From NCBI GenBank assembly GCA_963839745.1, contig CAWIWC010000013.1:1-64000 (forward strand): a stretch of DNA of 64,000 bases. The letters run 5' to 3'. The notes beneath the pieces were generated by a model. That model had not been told where the DNA came from and did not search any database. It saw only the letters and a program-made list of their open reading frames with translations. A program made the position numbers and the translations under genes. This DNA is from JAIBJN01 sp963839745. GTDB taxonomy: Bacteria > Actinomycetota > Thermoleophilia > Gaiellales > Gaiellaceae. Positions 35,608-43,753 of the stretch are shown here, piece by piece (position 1 is the first letter of the stretch; each line of letters begins with the position of its first letter).

Positions 35608-36582
35608 CTAGCCGAGAAGGCGCACCTCTTCGCGCCGGTCCCGGGCGAAGAAGTGGACGCCGTCGACGAAGCGCACCCAGTTGTGGCGGGTGCACATGAC
35701 GATCGAGTGCGTGCGCGCGCTGTCCGTCAGGTACCGCACGCCGCGCAGCAGGTCGCCGTTCGTGACCCCCGTGGCCGCAACGATGACCTCGCCCGGCGCC
35801 AGCTCGTCGGTCTCGAACACCTTGTAGACGTCGTCGATGCCGTGCTCCTGGGCCTGCTCGATCTCGGAGCGCGCGGTGGGCCAGAGCTGCGCCTGGAGCT
35901 CGCCGCCCAGGCAGCGGAGCGCCGCAGCGGAGAGAACCGCCTGGCGCGCCCCGCCGATGCCTACCGCGAGATGGTCGTTCGTGCCGCGGACCGCGGCCGT
36001 GATCGAGGCGGTGACGTCGCCGTCCTGGATGAGCTTGATACGGGCGCCCGCGGCCCGGATCTCCTCGATCAGGTCGTGGTGCCGCGGCCGGTCGAGAACG
36101 ATCGCGGTGATGTCGTTCGTCCGGCGGCCGTAGGCCTCGGCGATGGCGACGACGTTCTCGCCCACCGGCTTGCCGAGGTCGATCTTCCCGCGCGCGACCG
36201 GGCCGACTGCGATCTTGCGCATGTACATCTGCGGGAGCCGGGGGAACGACCCGGACTCCCCCACGCCGATCATGGACATCGCCCCGTAGTCGCCGCGCGC
36301 GACGACGGCGCGGCCTTCGAGCGGGTCGACCGCGAGGTCCGCCTCCTCCCCGCCGCTGCCCACGGTGGCGCCGATGGCGAGCGCGTCGGTCTCCTCGTCG
36401 CCCCCGACGACGATGCGGCCGGTGATCGGGAGCTCGTCCAGGCCCTCCCGCATCGCCGTCGCCGCCGACTCCTCGGCGCCCTTGACGTCGCCGCGGCCGA
36501 GCCAGCGCGCGCCGGCGAGCGCGGCGCGCTCCGTCACGGCGGCGAACGCCTCACACTGGCAGCGAGGCTGGGGGTCGCTCAC
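35608..36582 (-). CDS. glpX: Fructose-1,6-bisphosphatase class II
   Basis: 324 aa, GTG at 36582. Metal/phosphate motif VDPLEGRAVV; GDEETDALAIGATVGSGG; RPRHHDLIEEIRAAGARI; TGVTNGDLLRGV. Gluconeogenic hydrolysis of fructose-1,6-bisphosphate. Ten bases after the 2-phosphoglycerate kinase gene. The class I aldolase at 63308 would supply its substrate. Confidence 0.95.
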   Translation of the reverse strand: MSDPQPRCQCEAFAAVTERAALAGARWLGRGDVKGAEESAATAMREGLDELPITGRIVVGGDEETDALAIGATVGSGGEEADLAVDPLEGRAVVARGDYGAMSMIGVGESGSFPRLPQMYMRKIAVGPVARGKIDLGKPVGENVVAIAEAYGRRTNDITAIVLDRPRHHDLIEEIRAAGARIKLIQDGDVTASITAAVRGTNDHLAVGIGGARQAVLSAAALRCLGGELQAQLWPTARSEIEQAQEHGIDDVYKVFETDELAPGEVIVAATGVTNGDLLRGVRYLTDSARTHSIVMCTRHNWVRFVDGVHFFARDRREEVRLLG

Positions 36583-36592
36583 CGTGCCGGGC

Positions 36593-37516
36593 TCACATTC
36601 GGGCCTGTTCCTGCGCCCGCTCGACCTCGGCGAGGACGAGGTGGAGCACCTCGTTCACGGCCGACTCGATACGCGCGTTGTCGATCACGGGCACGCCTGC
36701 CTTCTCGGCCCGCTCGACGAGATAGGCCTGGATGCGACGGATCTCGGGCAGCGAGCGGAGGTACTTGTCCATCGGCCGCAGGCCCTGCGAGCCAGAGTCG
36801 CGCACCCAGAAGTGGCGCGCGTGCTCGTCCTCTTCCTCGATCTCGAGCATGCACTGGACGACGACGGCGCCCTCGTAGGAGCGGGGAAGCGCCCCCGGGA
36901 CGACGTGGACGCCCTCAACGGCGACGGAATAGCCCTCCTCGAGCGCCCGCGCGATCACCGCCTTCACCCCGACGAGCACGTTGCGCGTCTGCTCCTTGAA
37001 GCCGAGGAGCGCCGCGTCGTCGTCCTCGCCCTCGTGAATGCGCACGGCCGGGCCGGCCTCGAAGCTCGAGTAGTGGATGGACGGCATGAACTTCTGGGAG
37101 AAGAAGGCCCGCATCGTCTGCCGCACCGTGTCCGTCGACGTGACCCGCGTGATGCCGAGCCTGTGCGCGACCTCGGTGGCGACGGTGGACTTGCCGGTCC
37201 CCGTTGCGCCACCCACGAGGAGGACGATGGGGAGATCCAGCTCGCGCAGCGCCTGCAGGCGGCGCAGGAGGCGGACCGCCTCCTCGCCCTCGTGCTGGGC
37301 GAGCACGCCGGCGGCGACGTCGTAGAGCCGCTCGGCGCCGATCGCCGAGTCCTCGCCCGAGCGGACGAGCTCGCCCTCGATCAGGCGCGCGAGCTCGTAG
37401 GCGCGCTCGGGCCGGATGCCGGCGCCCATGAGGGTCTTCGCCATCAGGCCCTTCGAGTACGGGAGGCTGACGTCTCCGGAGACGAGCGCCTCGGGCGGGC
37501 GGCGATCGGGGTTCAT
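36593..37516 (-). CDS. 2-phosphoglycerate kinase
   Basis: 307 aa, ATG at 37516 overlapping the upstream stop (ATGA). An ATP-cone-like N-terminal domain (SLPYSKGLMAKTLMGAGI, AYELARLIEGELVRSG) precedes a P-loop kinase: GGATGTGKST at ~102-111, then TSTDTVRQTMR, HYSSFEAGP and VAVEGVHVVPGALP. This is the layout of the methanogen 2-phosphoglycerate kinase that makes 2,3-diphosphoglycerate, the first step to cyclic 2,3-DPG. The next gene encodes the second step. Confidence 0.88.
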   Translation of the reverse strand: MNPDRRPPEALVSGDVSLPYSKGLMAKTLMGAGIRPERAYELARLIEGELVRSGEDSAIGAERLYDVAAGVLAQHEGEEAVRLLRRLQALRELDLPIVLLVGGATGTGKSTVATEVAHRLGITRVTSTDTVRQTMRAFFSQKFMPSIHYSSFEAGPAVRIHEGEDDDAALLGFKEQTRNVLVGVKAVIARALEEGYSVAVEGVHVVPGALPRSYEGAVVVQCMLEIEEEDEHARHFWVRDSGSQGLRPMDKYLRSLPEIRRIQAYLVERAEKAGVPVIDNARIESAVNEVLHLVLAEVERAQEQARM

Positions 37517-38811
37517 CGCACCGCTGCCGGCCGGCCGGCGACCGCGTCGGCCAAGGCGCGCACCCGCTCGTCGAGGTCCGGCTCGCCGGGCAGCGGCAGG
37601 ACCGCGTTGTCGGCGAACACGACATGGGTCCCGCGCGTCTCCGCCGCCTCGGCGACGACGTCGATCGCGGCCGCCTTGATCTCGACGAGGTAGACCTCGG
37701 CTTCGGCGGCCGCAGGGGAGTCGAGATCGCGGTGGAGCTCCTCGCGGCGGGCGAGGTTGCCGGAGACCAGGATGACCTCGGCGCCGTGCTCGCGCTCGAG
37801 ATGCTCGCGCAGCCGCTCGTGAATCGCCTCGGGCGCCGTGGAGAAGAAGGCCACGCGACGGCCGGCCACGGGCTCGACCGGCCTCGGCCTGAGCACGGTG
37901 GCGATCACGGGCAGCTCGGGGTCGACCTCGGCGACGGCCGCGCGCATGGCGTCGACCTGCGCCGGGGAGGCCAGCGGCTCCTCGCACATCGTCAGGACGA
38001 CGAGGTCGCTGAGGAAGAGGCGGTACGGACCCAGGTTGCCGGAGAGGATCTCGGGCTCCTGGTGGGCGCCGGCCACGATGATCCGGCGTCCGGCCTCCAC
38101 CGGGGGGATCGTCGCGCCGCTCGCCTCGAGGAGGACGAGATCGGGGTTGAGCGAGGCCGCGACCTCCGCGGCCTCCTCGACGTTGGACAGGAACGGCGCG
38201 CCCGCCAGACCCCCGCCGCAGCGCCGGGCCCCGATCGTGACCACGCCCGCGAGAGCCGCGTCCTCGAGGTAGTCGGACGCCGCGTGGACGCCCGTGCGCG
38301 AGAGTGCCAGCAGGTCCTCGACCGTCGGCTTCACGTCGACGACGACCGGCTCGGGAGGGCCGCCGCGGCCCATCGCGACGACGACGACCTCGCGACTCTC
38401 CGAGAGCATGCGCGCGACGTGGCCCGCGACGGCGGTCTTCCCCACACGCTTGCCCGTCCCGATGACAGCGAGAGCCGGCTGTGCGTACGGCATGAAGGCC
38501 ACCGGGTCGAGCCGGAAGTCCGCGCCGACGTACGGGATCCCCGAGGCGAGCGTCCGGGAGGCGAGGCGGAAACGCCTGCGCGGCCCGACGACGGGCTCGT
38601 CCGAGAGGTCGACGACGACGTCGACGTCGACCTCGGCGAGCGCGTCCTCGAGCTTGTCCCAGAGCGGCACGCCGTAGTCGGGCACACCCTCGCGGAGCTT
38701 CTCGCTGCCGCCGAGCATCACGGCGCCGACGACGTCGTACGGCACCTCCGCGAGCGCGGCGATGACGACGTCTGGATAGTGCTCGCCGTCGACGAGTGCG
38801 AGCGCCTTCAT
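37513..38811 (-). CDS. Cyclic 2,3-diphosphoglycerate synthetase
   Basis: 432 aa, ATG at 38811, ATGA-coupled to the metallophosphoesterase upstream. An N-terminal GTPase-like domain (ALALVDGEHYPDVVIAAL, VGAVMLGGSEKL), then the nucleotide-binding loop VIGTGKRVGKTAVAGHVARM at ~117-136, IGARRCGGGLAG, VLLEASGATIPPVEAG, and TVLRPRPVEPV. Closes 2,3-DPG into its cyclic form using ATP. The pair with 2-phosphoglycerate kinase makes the assignment firm. Confidence 0.88.
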   Translation of the reverse strand: MKALALVDGEHYPDVVIAALAEVPYDVVGAVMLGGSEKLREGVPDYGVPLWDKLEDALAEVDVDVVVDLSDEPVVGPRRRFRLASRTLASGIPYVGADFRLDPVAFMPYAQPALAVIGTGKRVGKTAVAGHVARMLSESREVVVVAMGRGGPPEPVVVDVKPTVEDLLALSRTGVHAASDYLEDAALAGVVTIGARRCGGGLAGAPFLSNVEEAAEVAASLNPDLVLLEASGATIPPVEAGRRIIVAGAHQEPEILSGNLGPYRLFLSDLVVLTMCEEPLASPAQVDAMRAAVAEVDPELPVIATVLRPRPVEPVAGRRVAFFSTAPEAIHERLREHLEREHGAEVILVSGNLARREELHRDLDSPAAAEAEVYLVEIKAAAIDVVAEAAETRGTHVVFADNAVLPLPGEPDLDERVRALADAVAGRPAAVR

Positions 38812-39593
38812 TGGCGCCCCGTCAGCTCGCCCTCGATCCGGGCTGTGTACTTCTCGTACTCGAGGGTGTCCACCGAGAACTGGATGATCCGCTCCTGGCC
38901 GTGGAACGGATACTTGCGCCAGACGTCCACGTGCCTGTCCTCGATCTCGATCAGGTTGTAACAGGGCCTCGTCTTGCCCCTGAGGCGCAGTGACGAAACC
39001 GTCCCGGCGTTGACGACGAAGAGGTTCTCGAGCCGCCACGCGTAGGGGACGTGCTTGTGGCCGGAGAGGACGAGGTTGACGCCTGCGTGCTGCAGCACCT
39101 CGAGCGCGTCGCCTGCGTCGTAGACGACGTTCCGCTCGCGGCCGGTGCCGGGCACCGGGAGCAGGTGGTGGTGGAGGACGAAGATGCGGAAGTCGGCAGG
39201 CGCGGAGAACTGCTCCTCGATCCATGGATAGCGGCCGCGGCCGATGACGCCGTGGTCGAGGTCGGGCTCGGACGAGTCGACGGCGACGACCGTGACCCCG
39301 CCCACCTGCAGCGTGCGCCGGCGCTCGCCGAACAGCTCCTCGAAATGGATGTAGCCGACGTTGCGCGAGTCGTGGTTCCCCGGTACGACGACGACGTTTT
39401 CGCACTCGAGTCGGTCGAGATAGCCCTTTGCCTCCGCGTATTCCTGCTGGAAGCCGAACGTCGTCAGGTCACCCGAGCAGACGACGATGTCCGGCTCGAG
39501 CTCGTTGACTTCCATGATCGCGCGCTCGGCGAGGTTCGGCACGAAGTAAGGCGAGCCGCAGTGGAGATCGGAGAAATGGGCGATGCGGAACAG
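38808..39593 (-). CDS. Calcineurin-like metallophosphoesterase (probable CTG start)
   Basis: 261 aa if it starts at CTG 39593. The first canonical in-frame codon is GTG 39542, but that start loses the essential metal motif D-x-H, found upstream in LFRIAHFSDLHCGSPYFVPN (Asp9, His11). CGGAGG sits five bases before the CTG, so initiation there is likely. Other metal motifs are intact: VCSGDLTTFG, VVPGNHDS, VLHHHLLPVP and SGHKHVP. First gene of the cDPG operon, coupled by ATGA; it may act on a phosphorylated sugar or nucleotide. Confidence 0.85.
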   Translation of the reverse strand: MFRIAHFSDLHCGSPYFVPNLAERAIMEVNELEPDIVVCSGDLTTFGFQQEYAEAKGYLDRLECENVVVVPGNHDSRNVGYIHFEELFGERRRTLQVGGVTVVAVDSSEPDLDHGVIGRGRYPWIEEQFSAPADFRIFVLHHHLLPVPGTGRERNVVYDAGDALEVLQHAGVNLVLSGHKHVPYAWRLENLFVVNAGTVSSLRLRGKTRPCYNLIEIEDRHVDVWRKYPFHGQERIIQFSVDTLEYEKYTARIEGELTGRQ

Positions 39594-39665
39594 CGGAGCC
39601 TCCGTCGTTCGGTAGCCGAAGTGTAGTGATGGGCCGTCCGGAGTGACTGCTACCTTTTCTTTTGG

Positions 39666-40025
39666 ATGGCCCTAGAAAGCGGCGATTTCCAGGCAGATTC
39701 CGGGACGCCTTTCGCCAACGACGCCGAGGTGGAATGCGCCCGCCTGCTGGACTACCACGGCATCGCGTGGGAGTACGAGCCAACCTCCTTTCCGCTCGAG
39801 ACCGACGCCGACGGCAGGGTCCTCGAGGCCTTCACGCCCGACTTCTACCTCCCCGAGCAGGATCTCTACCTCGAGGTCACGGTGATGAAGCAGTCCCTCA
39901 TCACGCGGAAGAACCGGAAGATCCGCAAGTTCCGCGAGCGGTATCCGGACATCAAGGTCAAGCTCTTCACACGGCGCGACTTCGAGCGCCTGGGTCAGAA
40001 ATACGGCCTGAACCTCGTCACGTAG
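39666..40025 (+). CDS. PD-(D/E)XK-like small nuclease domain protein
   Basis: 119 aa, ATG at 39666. AEVECARLLDYHGIAWEYEP, then FTPDFYLPEQDLYLEVTVMK. The E...PDF...LEV pattern is that of the PD-(D/E)XK fold, although the last catalytic position reads EVT rather than ExK. Basic C terminus (RKNRKIRKFRERYP, LFTRRDFERLG). Likely a nucleic-acid-binding or nuclease protein. Overlaps hpt. Confidence 0.7.
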   Translation: MALESGDFQADSGTPFANDAEVECARLLDYHGIAWEYEPTSFPLETDADGRVLEAFTPDFYLPEQDLYLEVTVMKQSLITRKNRKIRKFRERYPDIKVKLFTRRDFERLGQKYGLNLVT

Positions 40026-40549
40026 AGGCTCCACGCCCCGGCGACGTCTATCTCTCCCGGGATGAGATCCGCTCGCGCGTCGACGAGCTCGGCGCGGAGA
40101 TCGGGCGGGACTACGCCGCCCGCGACCTCGTGCTGGTCACCGTCCTCAAGGGCGCCTTCATCTTCGCCGGCGACCTCGCGCGGGCGATCCCGATCTCGCA
40201 CGCGATGGACTTCCTCGTGCTCGCCGGCTACGGCGGCGACCTCGGCGGCCGCTCCCGCATCCGGCTGATCAAGGATCTCGACATGCCCATCGAGGGCCGT
40301 GATGTCCTCCTCGTCGAGAACGTCGTCGACACGGGGTTGACGCTCAATTACGTCGTCAAGACGCTCGCGCTCCGCAATCCGCGCGACGTCGCCGTCTGCA
40401 CGCTGCTCGACCGCCCGTACCGGCGGCTCGTGGACGACCTCCCCATGCGCTACGTCGGCTTCACGGTGCCCGACCAGTTCTTCGTCGGCTACGGGTTCCA
40501 CGTGGACGAGCGCTACCGGGGCCTCCCGGACATCCACGTCGCCGAGTAG
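40022..40549 (+). CDS. hpt: Hypoxanthine phosphoribosyltransferase
   Basis: About 175 aa. Family core: SRDEIRSRVDELGAEIGRDY, VLVTVLKGAFIFAGDLARAI, PRPP loop VLLVENVVDTGLTLNYVV and VPDQFFVGYGFHVDERYRGL. No ATG, GTG or TTG lies in frame near the expected N terminus (the open frame before it is antisense-like); position 40022 is a GTA codon given only as an approximate edge. Either a rare start is used or an indel hides it. Purine salvage. Confidence 0.88.
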   Translation, partial: VEAPRPGDVYLSRDEIRSRVDELGAEIGRDYAARDLVLVTVLKGAFIFAGDLARAIPISHAMDFLVLAGYGGDLGGRSRIRLIKDLDMPIEGRDVLLVENVVDTGLTLNYVVKTLALRNPRDVAVCTLLDRPYRRLVDDLPMRYVGFTVPDQFFVGYGFHVDERYRGLPDIHVAE

Positions 40550-40588
40550 CCCTGGCGCCCGGTCCGCGCGGCCGCCAGACTTGGGACC

Positions 40589-41215
40589 GTGAGCCAGCTC
40601 GTCGCGTTCCTCGGCGTCGCCGTCCTCGTGATCGTCACGCCCGGGCCGGACACGGCCCTGACGATCCGCAACACGCTGCTCGGCGGGCGGCCCGCGGGCA
40701 TCGCCACGGCGCTCGGCGTCGTCTCGGGCCAGGCCGTGTGGGCGCTGGCGACGAGCGTCGGGCTCGTCGCGCTCCTGCTCGCGTCCGAGCCGGCCTTCGC
40801 CGCCGTGCGCATCGCGGGGGCCGCGTACCTGATCTACCTGGGCCTCCAGGCGCTCGTGGCGGCCTTCCGCCCCGGTGGCAACGGCAGGGTCGTCGCCGAG
40901 CCGCGCCGGGACCTCCCCACTCGGACGGCGGTGCGCCAGGGGCTGATCAGCAACCTGGGCAACCCGAAGATGGCCGCGTTCTTCCCGAGCCTTCTCCCCC
41001 AGTTCGTGCCAGCCGGAGACCCGACGTTCCTCCCGCTCCTGCTCCTGGGCCTGGTCTTCTGCTCGCTGACCTTCGTCTGGCTGAGCGCGTACGCGGTCGT
41101 CGTGGCGCGCGCCGGCGACCTGCTCCGACGCTCGCGCGTCCGCCGCGCGATGGAGGCCGTGACGGGCGCCGTGCTCGTCGCCCTCGGCCTGCGCCTGGCC
41201 GCCGAGCAGCGCTAG
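40589..41215 (+). CDS. LysE/RhtB-family amino-acid exporter
   Basis: 208 aa, GTG at 40589. Six hydrophobic helices with the signature VIVTPGPDTALTIRNTLLGG near the N terminus and LISNLGNPKMAAFFPSLLPQ in the middle. Exports amino acids or homoserine lactones; substrate unknown. Convergent with the M23 peptidase; the gap holds the second structured element. Confidence 0.9.
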   Translation: MSQLVAFLGVAVLVIVTPGPDTALTIRNTLLGGRPAGIATALGVVSGQAVWALATSVGLVALLLASEPAFAAVRIAGAAYLIYLGLQALVAAFRPGGNGRVVAEPRRDLPTRTAVRQGLISNLGNPKMAAFFPSLLPQFVPAGDPTFLPLLLLGLVFCSLTFVWLSAYAVVVARAGDLLRRSRVRRAMEAVTGAVLVALGLRLAAEQR

Positions 41216-41246
41216 CCGGGACGCCTTTCACGCTCTCGGCACGATC

Positions 41247-41310
41247 CGCGCGCCACCGGTGCGCTTTTCGACGCTAGCGTCCAAAGCGGGTGGTGGCCCG
41301 GGGTGGCCCC
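41247..41310. repeat. Structured intergenic element, copy 2
   Basis: Second copy of the element at 15221-15284. Here the inner stem is CGCUUU/AAAGCG and the central hairpin GACG-CUAG-CGUC is perfect. CACC and GGUGGUGG flank it, and a GGGG/CCCC mini-hairpin follows, as in copy 1. Lies between the convergent lysE-like and M23 genes. Confidence 0.5.
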
Positions 41311-41335
41311 TCGGTGAGCCGGTGGAAAACGCCGG

Positions 41336-42523
41336 TTAGAGGTAGCCCATCGGGTCGACGGCGCTGCCGTTGACCCGGACCTCGAAGTGCAGGTGGTTGC
41401 CGGTGCAGCTCCCCGTGCACCCGACCGCGCCGATGGCCGTGCCCTGCGAGACCGACCCACCGCCGACGTAGATCGCCGATTGGTGCGCGTAGGCGGTCGC
41501 GAGGCCGTTGCCGTGGTCGACGATCGTGAGGTTGCCGTAGCCGCCCATCCAGCCCGCATAGATGACCGTGCCGGCCGCCACCGCGCGGATCGTCGTGCCG
41601 GCGGGCGCGGAGATGTCGATGCCCTCGTGCATACGCCCCCAGCGGTAGCCGAAGCCGCTCGTGACCACGCCGCTGACCGGCCAGATGAACCCGCTCGACG
41701 AGCTGCCGTCGCCGGTCGACCCGCCTCCTCCGCCGCCACCGGAGCTCCGGAGCCGCTCGGCGAGCGCGGCGCTCGCGGCCTGGAGCTCGTCGAGGTCCTC
41801 CTCCGCGTGCGCCCTGTCCTCGCGAACACCGGCCAGGACGCTCTGCCTGTTCTCGCGGGCGGCGGCGAGCGCCTGCTGCTGCGCGATGAGCGCCGCCTGC
41901 GCGGCTTTCTTCTCGGCCGCCACCGTCTCGACAGCTTCGGTCGCCTCCGCCACCTTCTTCTTCGTCTTCCGGGTCTGGACGCGGGCGATCCTCATGTCTT
42001 CCCGCAGGCCGGCGATCTCCACGGTGATCCTCTGGTCCTGACGGCCGATGGAGTCGAAGTACTCGAGCTGGTCGAGAAGGTCGCCGAGGTTCCGAACCTG
42101 AAGGATGATCTCGAACGAGTCGGCCTCCTCGCTCTGGTAAAGCTCGACGAGCCGCTGCTCGAGCTCCTGCTGGGCAATCCGGAACTGGCGCTTCAGGTGC
42201 TCGAAGTCCTTGGTCTGCTCGGCCTCCAAGTCTGCCAGGACGGCGAGCCGCTCCCTCATGAGCGCGAGCTTGTTCTCGAGCTCCGCGATCAGCGTCTCGA
42301 GCGACCCGATGTCGCCGTCGAGCGCCTCGATCCGCTGGCTGGCAGCCTGGATCTCCTCGGTGAGAACGCCCTCCTTCGCCTTGGCGTCCTCGATCTCTTC
42401 GCGCAGGCCGGACATGCGGCGGTTGAGATCGTCCATCGACTGTCCGAGCGCCGAGGGCACGCCCAGCACGACGATCGCGGCTGCGAACGCAAGAACTAGA
42501 CGGATGAGGCGAGCGTCAACCAC
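41336..42523 (-). CDS. Secreted M23 (LytM/EnvC-like) peptidase with coiled coil
   Basis: About 395 aa from GTG at 42523; start uncertain because no strong Shine-Dalgarno is seen. Membrane or signal segment RLIRLVLAFAAAIVVLGV, then a long coiled coil (LREEIEDAKAKEGVLTEEIQ to AHAEEDLDELQAASAALAER), a glycine-rich linker, and a zinc peptidase: GYRWGRMHEGIDISAPAGT and NHLHFEVRVNG provide HxxxD and HxH ligands. EnvC-type proteins control cell-wall splitting at division. Confidence 0.9.
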   Translation of the reverse strand: MVDARLIRLVLAFAAAIVVLGVPSALGQSMDDLNRRMSGLREEIEDAKAKEGVLTEEIQAASQRIEALDGDIGSLETLIAELENKLALMRERLAVLADLEAEQTKDFEHLKRQFRIAQQELEQRLVELYQSEEADSFEIILQVRNLGDLLDQLEYFDSIGRQDQRITVEIAGLREDMRIARVQTRKTKKKVAEATEAVETVAAEKKAAQAALIAQQQALAAARENRQSVLAGVREDRAHAEEDLDELQAASAALAERLRSSGGGGGGGSTGDGSSSSGFIWPVSGVVTSGFGYRWGRMHEGIDISAPAGTTIRAVAAGTVIYAGWMGGYGNLTIVDHGNGLATAYAHQSAIYVGGGSVSQGTAIGAVGCTGSCTGNHLHFEVRVNGSAVDPMGYL

Positions 42524-42649
42524 CTGGACGAGTTCGGCAGGGACCTGGGCGTCCCTGCGCGGCCCCAACGGGGGGTTTTCGGTCTCGAACGGCCCCTGTT
42601 TTAGCACGCCGCCCGGTCGGCGTGCGGCGCTGAGCGCCTCGGCGGCGGC

Positions 42650-43429
42650 TCAGCCCTTGCGGGCGCGGGAGGCCCGCCGGCGCCTGGATTGGGGCGTCGG
42701 CGGGTGCTCGGGCTGCGGCGGCGGGTCGTCCGGAGAGGGCTCCGGGACCGGCTGCGGCATCGGTTCGGGCACCTGCGCGGGCTCCGGCGGGTCGCCCTCG
42801 TCGGGCGGCGGATAGGGCTCGGGGATGCGGGCGGGCTCCGGCGGAGCCTCCATGTGTCGGGTCGGAGCGCTCTGCGCCTGCACGCGGCGCACGCGCTCCT
42901 CGACTTCGTTTGCCAGGGTGCTGATCTCGGCCTCCTTCGCTTGGATGCGGACGACGACGTCGTCGAGCTGGGCCCGGGCCGCTTCGGCCGTGGCCTCGTC
43001 ACCCGCGTGGGTCGCGCGGCCCAGCTCGTGATACCCACGGCTGCGCTCCGCCTGCAGCTCGGCAAGATCCCGGCGGCGGCGAAACAGCTCGAGCTGCCCA
43101 CGCGACCGCGCGGCGACGAGCTCACGGTGCGCGCCGATCCGGGAGAGCGCCAGACCCGCTCGGCGGCGGCCCGCCTCCCAGCGGTACAGGAGCACGATCC
43201 CGGCCAGGAGCAGCGCGACGCCCGCCCAGAGCCAGACCTGTGCGCCGAGCAGAACGACCCCGACGATGCCCGCGACGACCCCGATGGTCAGCGGGATGTC
43301 GGGAGGCGTCCAGTACCGCCGCCGGGCGCTCTGCTCGCCCGCTTCGTGGAGCGGGTGGCCGCACTCGGGGCAGAAGCGGCTCTGTGTCGGGACGGCCGCG
43401 CCGCAGTTCACGCAGTCAACCGTGGACAT
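42650..43429 (-). CDS. Zinc-ribbon membrane protein with coiled coil and Pro-rich tail
   Basis: 259 aa. N-terminal ribbon CVNCGAAVPTQSRFCPECG, two close helices (IPLTIGVVAGIVGVVLLG, WLWAGVALLLAGIVLLY), a coiled coil (AELQAERSRGYHELGRA, VRIQAKEAEISTLANEVEER) and a 70-residue tail of Pro/Glu repeats (PEPARIPEPYPPPDEGDPPE). Start overlaps the ccmI-like gene by 14 bases, so it is part of the ccm operon, though no function in haem handling is known. Confidence 0.75.
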   Translation of the reverse strand: MSTVDCVNCGAAVPTQSRFCPECGHPLHEAGEQSARRRYWTPPDIPLTIGVVAGIVGVVLLGAQVWLWAGVALLLAGIVLLYRWEAGRRRAGLALSRIGAHRELVAARSRGQLELFRRRRDLAELQAERSRGYHELGRATHAGDEATAEAARAQLDDVVVRIQAKEAEISTLANEVEERVRRVQAQSAPTRHMEAPPEPARIPEPYPPPDEGDPPEPAQVPEPMPQPVPEPSPDDPPPQPEHPPTPQSRRRRASRARKG

Positions 43430-43751
43430 CGGCCTTCACTCCTTCCCGCTCCGGGCGATCTTCATGCTCGAGCTCGCGCAGCGCCTCGGCCGCCTCCCTG
43501 CGCAGCGGCCCGACGAGGGCGCGGTAGTCCTCGTCGGAGACCTTCCCGGTGCGGTGGTCGAACTCGAGCTCCTTGAGCGCGGCGAGCGCCCGGTCGCGCC
43601 GCTCGAGGGCCCGGACGCGGAGCTGCTCGGCCGGATTCGCTCCCTCCAACGGCTCCTCCCCGGTCCGAGCCGTACGGAGGAGCGGCCGGGCGACGAAGAC
43701 CACGCAGGCCACGGTCAGCAGCGCGCCGAGCACGAGAGCGACGGTTTCCAC
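43416..43751 (-). CDS. CcmI-like N-terminal protein
   Basis: About 111 aa from GTG at 43751, right behind ccmF. One membrane helix (ALVLGALLTVACVVFVARPL) then a charged helical part: RDRALAALKELEFDHRTGKV and DEDYRALVGPLRREAAEAL, the signature of the CcmI/CycH N-terminal segment. It lacks the TPR part, so it is the short form often found in gram-positive ccm loci. Confidence 0.8.
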   Translation of the reverse strand: METVALVLGALLTVACVVFVARPLLRTARTGEEPLEGANPAEQLRVRALERRDRALAALKELEFDHRTGKVSDEDYRALVGPLRREAAEALRELEHEDRPEREGVKADVHG

Positions 43752-43753
43752 CT

